Shown: piece by piece, positions 11,525 through 22,853 of the stretch
Position numbering within the stretch: position 1 is the stretch's first letter
Layout of the letters: each line of letters begins with the position of its first letter
NCBI GenBank assembly: GCA_036426205.1
Contig: CM071569.1
Coordinates: forward strand, 4,397,876 to 4,461,875
Direction of reading: 5' to 3'
DNA: 64,000 nucleotides
From: Ascaphus truei
Taxonomy: Eukaryota; Chordata; Amphibia; Anura; Ascaphidae
Notes under the pieces: generated by a model
What the model was told of the DNA's origin: nothing
Database searches by the model: none
Seen by the model: only the letters and a program-made list of their open reading frames with translations
Program-made: the position numbers and the translations under genes

Positions 11525-12568
11525 CAGTAGGATGCATGTGTGTGACACGGTAGGATGCATGTGTGTGACACAGTAGGATGCATGTGTGTGACACGGTAGG
11601 ATGCATGTGTGTGACACGGTAGGATGCATGTAGGTGATGCAGTAGGATGGATGTGTAGGATGCAGTAGGATGCATGTGTCTGGCACGGTAGGATGCATGG
11701 GTGTGACACAGTAGGATGCATGTGTGTGACAAAGTAGGGTGGATGTGTATGATGCAGTAGGATGATTGTGTATTACATGGTAGGATGCATGTGTGTGACA
11801 CGGTAGCATGCATGTGTATGACACGGTAGGATGCATGGGTGTGACACAGTAGGATGCATGTGTATAACACAGCAGGGTGGATGTGTATGATGCAGTAGGA
11901 TGAATGTGTATTGCACGGTAGGATGCATGTGAGTGACATGGTAGGATGCATGTGTGTGATACGGTAGGATGCATGTATGTGAACAGTAGGATGGATGTGT
12001 ATGATGCCGTAGGATGCATGTATGTGACACAGTAGGATGGATGTGTAGGATGCATGTGTATTACACGGTAGGATGTATGTGTATTACGCAGTAGGATTCA
12101 TGTGTGTGACGCAGTAGGATGGATGTCTATGATGCATGTGTAATACATGGTAGGATGCATGTGTGTGACACGGTAGGGTGCACGTATGTGACACAGTAGG
12201 ATGGATGTCTATGATGCAGTAGGATGCATGTATATTACACGGTTGGATGCATGTATGTGACACGGTAAGATGCATGTGTCTGATACGGTAGGATGGATGT
12301 TTATGATGCAGTAGGATGCATGTGTATTACATGGTAGGATGCATGTGTGTGACCCAGTAGGATGCATGTATGTGACGCAGTAGGATGGATGTATGTGACA
12401 TAGTAGGATGGATGTCTATGCTGCAGTAGGATGGATGTCTATGCTGCAGTAGGATGGATGTCTATGCTGCAGTAGGATGGATGTCTATGCAGTAGGATGC
12501 ATGTGTATTACACGTTAGGATGCATGTATGTGACTTGGTAAGATGCATGTGTGTGACGCAGTAGGATG
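11525..12568 (+). repeat. Large minisatellite, 21-23-bp unit, about 1.04 kb
   Basis: Variants of a unit like GTAGGATGCATGTGTGTGAC are repeated about 48 times. Subtypes alternate, for example GGATGGATGTGTATGATGCA versus GGATGCATGTGTGTGACACG. A local run of near-identical GGATGGATGTCTATGCTGCA units lies at 12410-12490. Because many units are 21 bp, the minus strand stays open in more than one frame for up to 202 codons (HASYxVTHMHPT repeats). These frames are artefacts. Confidence 0.95.
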
Positions 12569-13183
12569 GATGTATATAAACTTTAGATGTTGTTTAGAGT
12601 GCACTTTATGTTTAGGAGTCACCTAAATACAATACTCTACTTGATTATCATACAGAGGAATGAAGATAGCAGAAGCTATTGAATAGATGTCATATGTATT
12701 ATGCTACTGATGTTTAGCATGGTTATATTTTATTGGCTTCCCCATACAGAAAATGAAAATAAAATTTTTAATACACAGTGGCGAATTCTTCACTTCGACA
12801 TTTAAGATGTCCTCAAGGTTCTTAATGTTGAATATAATTATGCTCCAATTAAGATACAGAAGGAAAAACATATACATGAAAAAGTCTTTATTTGAAGTCA
12901 TCAATCAGATACAAACCATGGGTGAATAATTATACTCCCCGTTAATTACAAATGCTAGCTTTGCTTTTATGAAATATGTCAGTTTCAATTGCTCTTCTGT
13001 CAGTTTTTGCACATCATAACTCAGTTCCCCGGCCCCCTGTCAACAAAGAAAAAAGCTAATTGTTCACACAATTAGAATGATAATGCAGAATAGCAAAACC
13101 TGTTCCCCAGTGAACATATAAGTGAGGGAGCAAAGAAACTAGTAGAGTTTTTTTTTTAAAAAAAGCAGTGATCAAAGGGGTTA
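12569..13183. other. Unassigned AT-rich DNA
   Basis: No repeat end or exon recognised between the two minisatellite regions. Confidence 0.4.
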
Positions 13184-13966
13184 TTGTACGAAGAGTGATG
13201 GTGATGTACAAGCAGTGATGGTGATTGCACGAGGAGTGGTGGTACGAGGAGTGATGGTGATGGTACGAGTAGTGATGGTGATGATGGTATGAGGATTGGT
13301 GGTGGTGATGGTACGCGAAGTGATGGTGATGGTACAAGCAGTGATGGTGATGGTACAATAAGTGATGGTGATGGTATGAGGACTGATGGTGATATTAAAA
13401 GAGTAATGATATGATGGGTGATGGATGGTACGAGGAGAGATGGTTATGGTATGTGGGGTTATGGTACAACGAGTGATGTGATGGTAAGAGTAGTGATAGT
13501 GATGGTACAAGGAGTGATGATGATAATGGTACGAGGATTGATAGTGTGATGGTACGAGGAGTGATGGTGATAGTACGAGGAGTGATGGTGATTGTGCGAG
13601 GTGTGATGGTGATAATGGTACGAAGATTGATAGTGTGATGGTACGAGGAGTGATGGTGATAGTATGAGGAGTGATGGTGATTGTGCGAGGAGTGATGGTG
13701 ATGATGGTATGAGGAATGATGGTACAAGGAGTGATGGTGATGACACAAGGAGTGATGACACAGGGAGTGATGGAGATATTAAAAGAGTAATGAAACCATT
13801 ACGCTTTTAATATCACCATCACTCCTTGTGTGATAGGTGATGGTTGTGGTACGAGGAGAGATAGTAATGCTGCAAGGGGTGATGGTATGAGGGGTATATA
13901 CGAGGAGTGATGGTGATGGTAAGGGTAGAGTTGGCGACGATGGTACAAGGAGTGATGGCTGACAGC
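13184..13966 (+). repeat. GATGGT-type minisatellite, block 1
   Basis: Irregular units built from GATGGTGATGGTACGAGGAG, with lengths varying through insertion of extra GAT/GGT triplets. Minus-strand frames read poly-His/Ser/Thr (YHHHHSSYHH). These are not genes. An internal inverted duplication lies at 13759-13830. Confidence 0.95.
13759..13830. repeat. Inverted duplication inside the minisatellite (34-bp arms)
   Basis: Left arm 13759-13792 contains GGAGATATTAAAAGAGTAAT; right arm 13797-13830 is its reverse complement with about three mismatches. The spacer is the four bases AAAC. A third copy of the motif in direct orientation lies at 13383-13412, so an array segment was copied in reverse. 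Confidence 0.85.
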
Positions 13967-14509
13967 CAGAAGGCAGCAGGCACTTCACTAGTATGTTATT
14001 CTATTAGCTCAACATTTGCATCTGAAAACTGGACATCTTCTGAACGAAAGTACTGAGCTACTATTATTAAAGCAACATAGTCCATGCTGGTGTCTTCTTG
14101 TCCTTTCCAAAGCTTGTTTTTCTATTTAAATTATACCGCTTCGTTCAGGAGAAAATAAGCGTTTGAAATAATTCAGTAAGTGTCCGGAAGGTTAAAATGG
14201 GGCTCTCCCCAGAGCCCATTGCCGTCCAAAGGTTACCATGTAACCTCAGACGCTCATGGCATGATTTTTCCAACCAGGAAAATAATAAGATTTTACAATT
14301 AACCCCAATCAGTGCCCTGCAGATATATGTCAATGTCTTCATTTGCGTCACATATTGTTCTTACAGTTTACATTTTTTCTACATTTTCCCAAACTTTGGC
14401 CATGTTTTTAGCAGTAAAAAAATGAATAAAAACAAAATAAGAGCACAGAATTTTCAGTAGGTAAGACTCTAATATCATATGAGATCAATTAACACGAGCT
14501 TCTGTTGGC
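13967..14509. other. Unassigned DNA
   Basis: Unique-looking sequence between minisatellite block 1 and a SINE fragment. No exon supported. Confidence 0.4.
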
Positions 14510-14518
14510 AATAGCTTT

Positions 14519-14549
<31 letters not shown>

Positions 14550-14710
14550 TTATATATTTTTTGTCCACATCACTATAAATAAAATTTTGCAGGCACCACA
14601 AGTTCCTGCAAATACAGAGCTTATAATCTAATATTGTGCCCGAGACACAGGGAGATGATATAATTTGTACAAGCTCACCAGGAGATCTGAGACTAGGATT
14701 TGATGGTGGT
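14510..14710 (-). mobile_element. tRNA-type SINE, minus-strand fragment with ATT tail
   Basis: Reading the minus strand: CATCTCCCTGTGTCTCGGGC, then TTAGATTATAAGCTCTG, then TGCCTGCAAAATTTTA, and an ATT-repeat tail (plus-strand (ATT)n at 14518-14555). This is the body and tail of the SINE at 61975-62243. The tRNA-like head is lost. Confidence 0.65.
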
Positions 14711-15334
14711 GGTGGCGGCTGAAACATGAAATCGTTTGGAAATGTGCAGGGGTTAAGTACAGGTATGTGATCACAGTGCGAAGGGAAAGGGCACGCCCGA
14801 AATATGCACCAAAAACAAGTAGGACTGGGTGGCTGTTTCACCCTTTAATAACAACGCAGTGCAGGCGCTTCTGGCAGTGTATGGGTTAAGCAGGTGGTAT
14901 GCCAGGCTTGTTAATAGGAGGTAGTGTTTAAATCAGCAGGGGTTTGCTCTGTGGGGTTTCACCCAGGGACCTTGGCTGGCTCCATCGTTAATCAGCAGGT
15001 GGCATATCTGTGGGCATCGGCATAAAGTGTTGCAGAACGCCACAGGTTTCAGCGGAATGGATCTGCATAGAAAAACACAGTTTTATTAGCAAATGTCAAA
15101 ACACACACAGCAATGTGTATGCAAGAAGACTTCATGTCTAGAGAAGCGAGGTAGGAGAAGAAGAAAGCAGCTTTTTACCACCTCATCTATTATTATAATA
15201 TATATATATATATATATATTATTATAGTATATATATATTATTAGATATATATATATATAGATATCATTGAGGAAGAAAGGGGAAAAAGAGGGGAAAAAGC
15301 GCCCCCGATCATGTGTAAAATTCCAAAAAAAATG
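14711..15334. other. Unassigned DNA with an AT microsatellite
   Basis: Positions 15191-15262 are (AT)n with TATTAT interruptions. The rest shows no recognisable feature. Confidence 0.45.
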
Positions 15335-16680
15335 ATGGTACGAAGGGAAGGGATGGCGATGATAGCAAGAGGGACGTGATGTAGAGTGATGGTGTGATGA
15401 TGCTAGGAGGAGTGATTGGAGTGATAGTATGAGAGAGTGCTGGCAGCACGGATGGTACGAGGCGTAATGGTGGTGATGGTACGAGGGTGAATGGTGATGA
15501 TGGTACGAGGTACGTGATGGGGAAGATGGTACAAAGAGTGATGGTGATGATGGTACGAGGAGTTATGGTGATGATGGTACGAGTAGTGATGGTGGATTGA
15601 GGAACGTAGGATAGGGAGGGGGTGGAGAGGGTTTGACGAGAGGACAGGGGTTGAGGGAAATGAGGGAGGAGGAGCTAAGTGTGGGGCTTCCACTTGATGT
15701 AGCCCTTTATGGAGTTGATGGGGCAGATGATTGGTAAGAGGATCCAGGAGGTGATGGGTGATGCATTGGACGAGGCTTGCGATGGTGATGATGGTATGAG
15801 GAGTGATGGTGATGATGGTACGAGGTGTGATGGCGATGATGGTACGAGAGTGTGGCTGATATTGAGTGGTACGAGGAAGTGAGGGCGATGAGGTAATGAG
15901 GAGTGATGGGCGGATGATGGTAAGAGGAGTGATGGAGGATGGATGGTTTACGAGGTGGTGATGGGATGATGGTACGAGGAGTGATGGTGATGATGGTGAG
16001 GAGTGATGGTGATGATAGTATGAGTGATGATGATGGTACGAGGAGTGATGGCGATGATGGTACGATGAGTGATGGTGATGATGGTACGAGGAGTGATTGG
16101 TTGGTGCTGATGGTTACATGGAGTGATGGATTGATGGTGCAAGCGTGATTGGTGTGATGGTGTAGAGGAGTGATGGTTGGTGATGATGATAACTAAGATG
16201 TGATTTAGTACGGATGGATTGATCGATGTTCGAGAGATGAGCATTAGTCATGGGTGAATGCTATGATGGTACGACTAGTCTAGGTGAGTAGTATGTTCGG
16301 AGTGTGCATATTGTAGAGGTATGTGATGGTGATGATGGTACTAGGAGTGATGTGGATGATGGTATGATGTGTTATGGAGAGTGGATGGCGGAGTGATGGG
16401 TTAGAGCGAGAGGGGAGTGCTGGTTGATTGATGGTCCGAGGGGAGTGGTGATGGCGATTGTAATGATGAATGAGGAGTGTCGGTTGATGATGGTACGAGG
16501 ATGTGATGGTGATGTATGGTTTTGGTGGTTATGAGGATGATGGTGAGGTAGGTGTTATGAGTGTATGATGATGGTAAGAGAGTGATGGGAATGAGCGTGT
16601 ACGTAGGGAGGTGTTGATGGGTGTGATGATTGGATTAAGAGAGGTGATCGTTTGCTGGGTACAGGGATGTGATGGCGTGT
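15335..16680 (+). repeat. GATGGT-type minisatellite, block 2 (about 1.35 kb, noisy)
   Basis: Same unit as block 1 (GATGATGGTACGAGGAGTGA), but with many single-base insertions and deletions and long stretches where the period is lost. The clearest units lie at 15460-15595, 15785-15850 and 15960-16100. Open frames are artefacts (poly-His on the minus strand, DGDDG repeats on plus). Confidence 0.9.
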
Positions 16681-16739
16681 TGGTGAACAAAGTTTTAATA
16701 TAAATAACAAGACAAATGCACACTCACAATTTGTCAATG

Positions 16740-17100
16740 CAAATAAAGCATTGTATGGGTGAACCCATGCGCTAACGTGTAGCCTGCTCGCCGACCGCTT
16801 GCTCCGTTACGTCAGACCTCACTGCTGCCGGTGTATCACGGTAGATCGTCCCTCCGGCAACTCAAATGAACAGCCCGTGGTTCCTAGCAAGTTCTGTCAG
16901 TATTGCATATTGCGTGCAACTCAGGGAATGTCTTCCCATTCCTGGCAATTGAGCTAGTCCACCACCGTAGCTCAGTAAAACCACGTGACCCTACGCGTTT
17001 CTTCCGATAACGGATTTCATCAGGGGATCTTTTTTTTTTTCCAATAGAATCTGCTGGGAGGTTATTGACCCCAAGGTAGAAGCAGCCCAGACTTTCCAAA
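16740..17100 (-). mobile_element. Penelope-like 3'-region remnant, minus strand
   Basis: A GC-moderate block not shared with its neighbours contains a hammerhead-type core (16987-17029) of the same layout as the intact PLE. I see no reverse transcriptase or endonuclease coding sequence, so this would be a short truncated PLE or a non-autonomous relative. Boundaries are uncertain. Confidence 0.5.
16987..17029 (-). ncRNA. Hammerhead-like ribozyme motif
   Basis: On the minus strand: GATCCC, then CTGATGA, a hairpin TCCG-TTAT-CGGA flanked by A residues, then GAAA, then CGCGTA, then GGGTC. CTGATGA and GAAA are the conserved hammerhead core boxes, ACGCGT would be a minimal self-complementary stem III, cleavage would follow GTA, and CCC/GGG (plus GA/TC across a bulged T) would form stem I. 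Extra A residues beside stem II weaken it. Activity is not shown. Confidence 0.55.
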
Positions 17101-17585
17101 ATCCCTACAAGGTTTACTTATCATTCAGTGAAAGAACATTTTTTGCAATTTTTATTCTTCATTGGTTTTATATCATTTTTTTATTTTTTTGCATTTTGTA
17201 TATTTTTATTTTTTCACACTTTTTTACTCACATCACAACATTTAATCACCATCAGAGATCATATACTACATATATCCTGTATATAATACCTAATACAGGT
17301 CATCTGTGTTGACTTTTTTGGTGATTCGTTTGTGAACTGGGAGTCTGCTGTGTGGCTGGTTACTATCTTAGGCGCTGTCTACTCTTTTATATTTAAATAT
17401 ATATAATATATATAATAATATATATATATATATATTATATAGATATATATTATATATAGATATATATATATATATAAAGATATATATATATATTTCACTG
17501 TATAATGTCAGCAAGGTTCATTTTATTTATAGAGTGCCAGTAGTGTGACAGCACAAGGAAAAGGGAGGCTGAGCATCCTGTATTG
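17101..17585. other. Unassigned AT-rich DNA with AT microsatellite
   Basis: Positions 17395-17495 are (AT)n with AGATAT interruptions. Nothing else recognised. Confidence 0.5.
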
Positions 17586-17820
17586 CAAGGGATGCTCAAC
17601 TCCAGTCCTCGAAACGCCCCCCCCCCCCAACAGGTCAGGTTTTCAGGATGTCCCTGCTTCAGCACAAGTGGCTCAATCACTCCCTGCTTCAGCACAGGTG
17701 GCTCAATCAGAGGCTCAGTCTTGGGTTTGAGCTTCTGATTGAACCACCTGTGCTGAAGCTGGGATATCCTGAAAACCTGACCTGCTGGGGGGTCTTAAGG
17801 ACAGGAGTTGAGCCCCGCTG
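17586..17820. mobile_element. Family A palindromic hAT-like MITE, full copy
   Basis: The left arm begins near GATGCTCAACTCCAGTCCTC and the right arm ends GGACAGGAGTTGAGCCCC, its mirror. Between them lie CAGCACAAGTGGCTCAATCA and the reversed TGATTGAACCACCTGTGCTG. A poly-C run sits at 17618-17627. Confidence 0.8.
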
Positions 17821-18037
17821 TTGTTTTGGATGAACTGTATGGCCCTTGAATGTACAGGCGATCTTGGAAAATGTAGGCACTCAAACAGTACCTTCCGCAG
17901 AGACTGATCTGTAATTGAACACAAGCGTTTGCATCCAAGGTCAAAGCCCTTAACCTCTTCTCCATTGGCAAGACAGCAAAGTGATGCTCCACATCCCATA
18001 AATCCACATTGAACGAATAGCATGAATGTTTCATGTG

Positions 18038-18553
18038 TTAAAGCTGCAGACCAAGCAATATTCTACGTGTGTGGGTGTTTAAAAAAAAAAAAATCAGTTC
18101 TGTACTATGAGAAAATGCTTACAGCATTTAAAAAAACAACCCCCCCCCCCAACTCTTAATAACATTTTTTAATGTATTATGAGGTAACAAGCCTTTTTTG
18201 TTTCTATATCAACCATTTACAAAGTCATATCCCCTTCCCCTTCCGAAACAGGCTCGGCACACCCCTTTTTGGGCCCAGCCCTCTCTCTAGCAGTGCACCA
18301 ATTGTATCTAGTGACTGCCTGGTCATATGATCTTCCCCACAGAACTTTGCATCTTTGATCCTCTTCTGCTGCACTGACAGCCATTTAGTGAACCCCCGAG
18401 TCGAATCTTTGTCGATTGGTCACAGGAGAACGGATCGATCGGCAACTAAGCTAATTACTTATCATTGTGTGGATTGTATTGATGCACATAAAAAATGGGG
18501 GGGAAATGGAAATTGACAAAAAAAAAAAACGGCAGCTTGCACTGCTGCTTTAA
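18038..18553 (+). mobile_element. Family B TTAA-flanked MITE
   Basis: TTAA at 18038-18041 precedes AGCTGCAGACCAAGCAATAT; the right end is CACTGCTGCTTTAA with TTAA at 18550-18553. The interior contains CATTTACAAAGTCATATCCC, AGTGACTGCCTGGTCA and GATCGATCGGCAACTAAG, shared with the copies at 4806 and 52819. It includes a poly-C stretch near 18140. Confidence 0.85.
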
Positions 18554-18776
18554 ATCGGGGTAACTCAGGCATTTAAAGAAAACAGACAAGTGTAAGCATG
18601 ATATATTTTTGAATGGTTTGTTGAGAATTTTTGTAAAGAGTATGAAGTGAGACTTGAAAGCTTTGCCCCGTCTGCTGCCTGCTACCTTGTCTGATTTCAT
18701 GCTTAGTGCTCTTCAACTTGTCTACACGGTCCTTTGAAAGGAAAGGGGTGTGCATTAACCTGAGCTAAATACTGTA

Positions 18777-18816
18777 TGTTGAGAAAGCACCATTCTGGTG
18801 CAAAACGCATCAGGAT
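18777..18816 (+). ncRNA. Decayed hammerhead-like motif
   Basis: The order TGTTGAGA, hairpin GCACCA-TTC-TGGTGC, AAAAC, GCATCAGG parallels the PLE hammerhead (CTGATGA, hairpin, GAAAC, GCGTAGG), with both conserved boxes mutated. The perfect 6-bp hairpin with a TTC loop, as in the intact copy, is the best evidence. Probably a dead remnant. Confidence 0.35.
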
Positions 18817-19453
18817 AAAAGAAGGGCCTTGTGACAAAGAGGGGTGGGGGGTTATCCTCTATTTGATGCTACTTTTAGCTTCTTTATTTTCTATTTTTCA
18901 AGAAAAAATTTCAAAAAATACTTATTTTTCATATGTTGGCTTAATCTACCTTCTTCTATTACACTGAGCTGTGCGACACTGCGGGCGGGGGGGGGGGGGA
19001 AACGAGGTATGGGTCAGGGGAGGGGGACTGGGATGGGCAGGGGAGGTTTACTTGCGGCTCTCAGATGGAACTCAATGAAGGGGGCCCGAAACCCGAGGGG
19101 TGGCAGAAGGCCCAGGAGAGAGGAGAGGGCCCTACAGACCCACATATGGGCCTGCAATGGACTGCTGAGGCCCGCGGAAGGATGCCTGAGCCAGAGGGGC
19201 AGCAGTTGGTGGGGGAGAGGGGGGGGGAAGCTCTATATGGTAGGGTTGCTGGCAGCTCCCTTGACTCACCGGGCCCGAGACAGTTGTCCACGCTGTCCTC
19301 CTCTGTCGGCTGCCCTGACTGCAAAACTTCTGATCCCATTTGTTGGAAATAAACAGAATCCAACTTTTAAAAATTACTTAAAAATACATACACTGGTCTT
19401 ATTATTTTTACAGATGCAAATTAACTAGTATTCAACCTACAGCACACTCATTA
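18817..19453. other. Unassigned GC-rich DNA with poly-G tract
   Basis: Positions 18960-19350 are G-rich, with a run of G at 18987-18998. The overlapping plus-strand frames (18844-19428 and 19065-19352) have no recognisable domain and biased composition. I do not call a gene. Confidence 0.45.
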
Positions 19454-19519
19454 GTTCACTTTGGTCCTACCACCCTCACTCTATTCTGTTCACTTTGGTC
19501 CTACCACCCTCACTCTATT
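19454..19519 (+). repeat. 35-bp direct duplication, two units
   Basis: TTCACTTTGGTCCTACCACC followed by CTCACTCTATT occurs at 19454 and again at 19489. Confidence 0.9.
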
Positions 19520-19537
19520 AGACTTAACTAATCATAA

Positions 19538-19807
19538 GACTGGGGGCTCAACTCCTGTTCTCAACCCCCCCCCCCCCCCCCCCCAACAGATCAGGTTTTC
19601 AGGATATCCCAGCTGCAGCACAGAGAACTCAATCAAAGGCACAGTCGAAGACTGAACCTTTGATTTGAGTCACCTGTGCTGAAGCAGGGACTGATTGAGC
19701 CACCTGTGTGTAAGCAGGGACTGATTGAGCCTCTTGTGCTGAAGCTGGACCTACCCAAAAACCTATCCTGTTGGCGGGGCTTGAGGACTGGGAGTTGAGC
19801 ACCACTG
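19538..19807. mobile_element. Family A palindromic hAT-like MITE, full copy
   Basis: The left arm contains GGGGCTCAACTCCTGTTCTC and the right arm GGACTGGGAGTTGAGC. The right side holds a tandem duplication of GCAGGGACTGATTGAGCC. A poly-C run of about 19 lies at 19566-19585 in place of the usual arm sequence. Confidence 0.75.
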
Positions 19808-20119
19808 TCTTAAGATGCCTATTAGCAGGTTTTACAAAGCCTCTTTAAATCTTATTCTCTGAAACACTGAGTCCTTGCGAGATTAAACACTGCGTTACAT
19901 TCTATCTGCACAGGGTTAGGAGGGTAAATGCTACTTTCTCCGCACAACGGCAGAGTTAAATCATTTTTGTTTACAAGCCTGTAATCATGATCACATATGT
20001 GCAGAAGGTTGCACAGTTAAACACTACTCTGTGTGTTGCTTTGCTTTACGTATCCATCCAGATTTCACTAACTTTTTGAGCACTGGGAGTAGGCAAGAAC
20101 TATAAAATCAAGTAAGAGT
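19808..20119. other. Unassigned DNA
   Basis: Short spacer between two family A copies. Nothing recognised. Confidence 0.4.
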
Positions 20120-20414
20120 CTGTAGGGCAGGGGTGGGCTACTCCAGACCTCAAGGGCCACCAACAGGTCAGGTTTTAAGGATATCCCTGCTTCAGCACAG
20201 ATGACTCAATCAGTGACTCTGTTGTTGACTGACCAACTCCTGTCCATAAGGGCCACCAACAGGTCAGGTTTTAAGGCTATCCCAACTTCAACACAGGTGG
20301 CTCAATCAATGACTCAGTCATTGACTGAGCCACCTCTGCTGTAGCAGGGATATCCTTAAAACCTGTCCTGTTTGCAGCCCTTGAAGACTAGATTTGGCCA
20401 CCCCTGCTGTATGT
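20120..20414. mobile_element. Family A hAT-like MITE, full copy with partial 8-bp duplication
   Basis: The body at 20128-20406 begins CAGGGGTGGGCTACTCCAG and ends TTGGCCACCCCTG. Outside it lie CTGTAGGG (20120-20127) and CTGTATGT (20407-20414), matching at six of eight positions. This supports a hAT-type 8-bp target duplication that has since drifted. The interior holds an extra half-unit, so the copy is longer than the usual 190-210 bp. Confidence 0.8.
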
Positions 20415-22585
20415 GGTCCGTCCGCCCTCTTCTTCCCCGCAGTGCTCAGTTTAGACTCCGCTAGGAAAGCATCACTGAGACTGATTTATTCATCAAGCAA
20501 AAAAACAGCTTTCCAAAAGGACCAGTCCATGCAGAGAGGAGACGAGAGGAGCAAACGCTTTGCAGACATTTCAATTTTCTGCACATACACTTACCTCTGT
20601 TTTTGGATCCTGTGTGAGTGCTGGGGACTATTTGTATCATTTTTAATATTTGTGACTCATGGAGATCTGGGTCCCTTTTGTTCCCATTGCACCACATTGT
20701 TACTATTTTCCCAATACATATGTGGCACGCTCTTACCAATATGTCTGTATTGCATTTGTGTTATCTTTGCATAGAGATACATTAACTTTATTAGGAGCGC
20801 CCAGGTACACCCCCTCTTTTAGTGCAATATATATGTAGACATACACAGCCATAGCAGGCTCAAAACCCAAACACACTACATGGTATACATATATTTGTGT
20901 CATTTGGAGTGTGACTCGGTTTTGTGACCTAATGTATACAAGAAAAGACAAAAAATCCAACATGACAAATTATTCAGTACAATACAATGTATTTTATCTA
21001 TATTCTTTTTTCATGTATGGGTCATTTAGTTAAATAACTTGGCAAAAATATTTTAATCCTACAACTGCGTCACAGTAACCCCTTTTGAGCAGGTCCTACA
21101 CTACGAATATTATACTGTTGCACGTATTTGTTCATCTGTATAGAAGACATGCATGAGACAGTATAATACTGGTAGGAGTGCACTAAATAATTCGTCTTGT
21201 TGGGTAAAGCATTGAGACGCTTGTCTTCTGTTAGCAATTTGTATGTACATGGTTAAAAGTCACGTTCTCATGAGATCTCACACCTCTAATAGACTAGGAA
21301 TAACACATTTTGCTGACATTTCTTGAGGCAAATGGCTCATGCAACTGCTCTCAAATGGAGCGCATTTTTCATAAGTCTTTTTGCGATCGCAAAGCGCCAT
21401 GAGAAAGGTGTGAGGTGCGTCTTCATTATATAGAGTTCCATTGGCCACTTTATCGACTTACAAGGTGTACATTGTGTGATTGTGTTGTAAGTAGGAGTTA
21501 TGTATTACACAATATAGATGACATTCTACCTTTGCCAGACACAGAGATAACGGTTCTTATATATAATATGTCACAGGCTCGAGAAAAAAAAATGTTAAAA
21601 ATGCACAATATTGCTCGGGCGTTTGCAAGTGCTTTTATTGGGGTTTATGTGGGGGCAGATTTCAGACATTTTATTCTGCTAATATGATCATACAATATCT
21701 ACTAGCACAATTCTGAATACTAGCATAAATAAGACTGTGACCGGCATACACTAGGCCCCGATGGATATCGCTCTGCGATGGCGGCGAGATAACCTGTATT
21801 ATAAATTAGTGAATCTCTCCCAATGAACCAAGTTAAGCGGTGCTAAGCCGTAAGGCTCCTTAAGGGTTTATTAAATGAACGGGCGTAGAATCACTTAGTA
21901 AACATGGCCCTCTCTGGCAACAGCACGGGTTAATATTGTACAATTGTTTTGGCGGCCAAAGCAGAGCCCTGACACACAGCTCCTCTGTTGGAGTTTGGTT
22001 TACAGGGTTTTAAGGGTGTAGATTGGGACCAGCAACTGTGCACAAATCTTAGAAGTGTGTATTGATAGCCAGCGTTGAATTATACTTCCCCGTGATTCTT
22101 TTCAAACATACAGTAAACTGTTGCTGCTTTAGTTCAAAATGTGCACACGTTAATTTATACCAGCACTGCTCTGTCAGTCATGGAACTCTTCCGTCCTGGA
22201 TAATGTGGAGTCCTTGCATGATCACAGCAGTGGTGGGAGAGCTGTCTGCATGTCAGCTGCTTAACTCTTAGGTAGGAATGGAGAGCATTGTATTGGACAT
22301 GCATCACGTCAATGCAGGTACATTAATATATACGTTAATGGGATCTGAGAGAGATATCGCTCAAGAGATAAGATATGGAGAACAGTGATGTCTACTTTCA
22401 CCTGAATGATGTGACATGTTTTCTGCCGCAAGACACATAACATCCAGCATTTATTAACATATTTCTTAATATACTCTGCCACTTTGCAGTCACGTGACCA
22501 AGCCAAGGCTTCTTTTATATACAGTAGTGCTGCATTTCAGTTGACAAGGACTTCAAATTGCTTCAATAGGAAACATGGCATAGTG
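20415..22585. other. Unassigned DNA (2.2 kb)
   Basis: Several short frames (for example 20394-20774 and 21415-21687) have no recognisable domain. A phrase at 21740-21800 (GGCCCCGATGGATATCGCTC) may be a MITE edge but has no partner. No exon, RNA gene or repeat boundary can be supported. Confidence 0.4.
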
Positions 22586-22853
22586 CACGGGTGACCAACT
22601 TCAGTACTCAAGAGCTACCAACAAGTCAGGCTTTCACGATATACCTGCGTCAGCACAAGTGGCTCAATCTTTGACTGTGCACTGATTGAGCCTGCTGTGC
22701 TGAAGCAGGGATATCCCTAATACCTGACCTGTTCTTGGCCCTTGAGGACTGGAGTTGGCCATTGAAAGACTGAGCCACTGATTGAGCCACCTGTGCTGAA
22801 GCATGGATATCCTGAAAACCTAGCCCCTGAGGACTGGAGTTGGCCACCCATGG
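22586..22853. mobile_element. Family A palindromic hAT-like MITE, rearranged copy
   Basis: It begins CACGGGTGACCAACTTCAG and ends GAGTTGGCCACCCATGG. It contains two right-arm blocks, each with CTGTGCTGAAGCA followed by GGATATCC, so it is a partly duplicated copy. Confidence 0.75.

Noticed and set aside
11343..12055. Two overlapping 202-codon minus-strand frames with HASYRVTHMHPT-type repeats
   Set aside because: They lie in the 21-23-bp minisatellite; many units are 21 bp and stop-free, so frames stay open without coding meaning.
13056..16244. Histidine-rich frames (YHHHHSSYHH) resembling metal-binding proteins
   Set aside because: They are the complement of GATGGTGAT minisatellite units; no start context, no other domain.
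18844..19428. 194-codon plus-strand frame
   Set aside because: Composition is Gly/Arg-rich from a G-rich stretch, no domain, starts in unrelated AT-rich DNA, and the overlapping frames are equally open.
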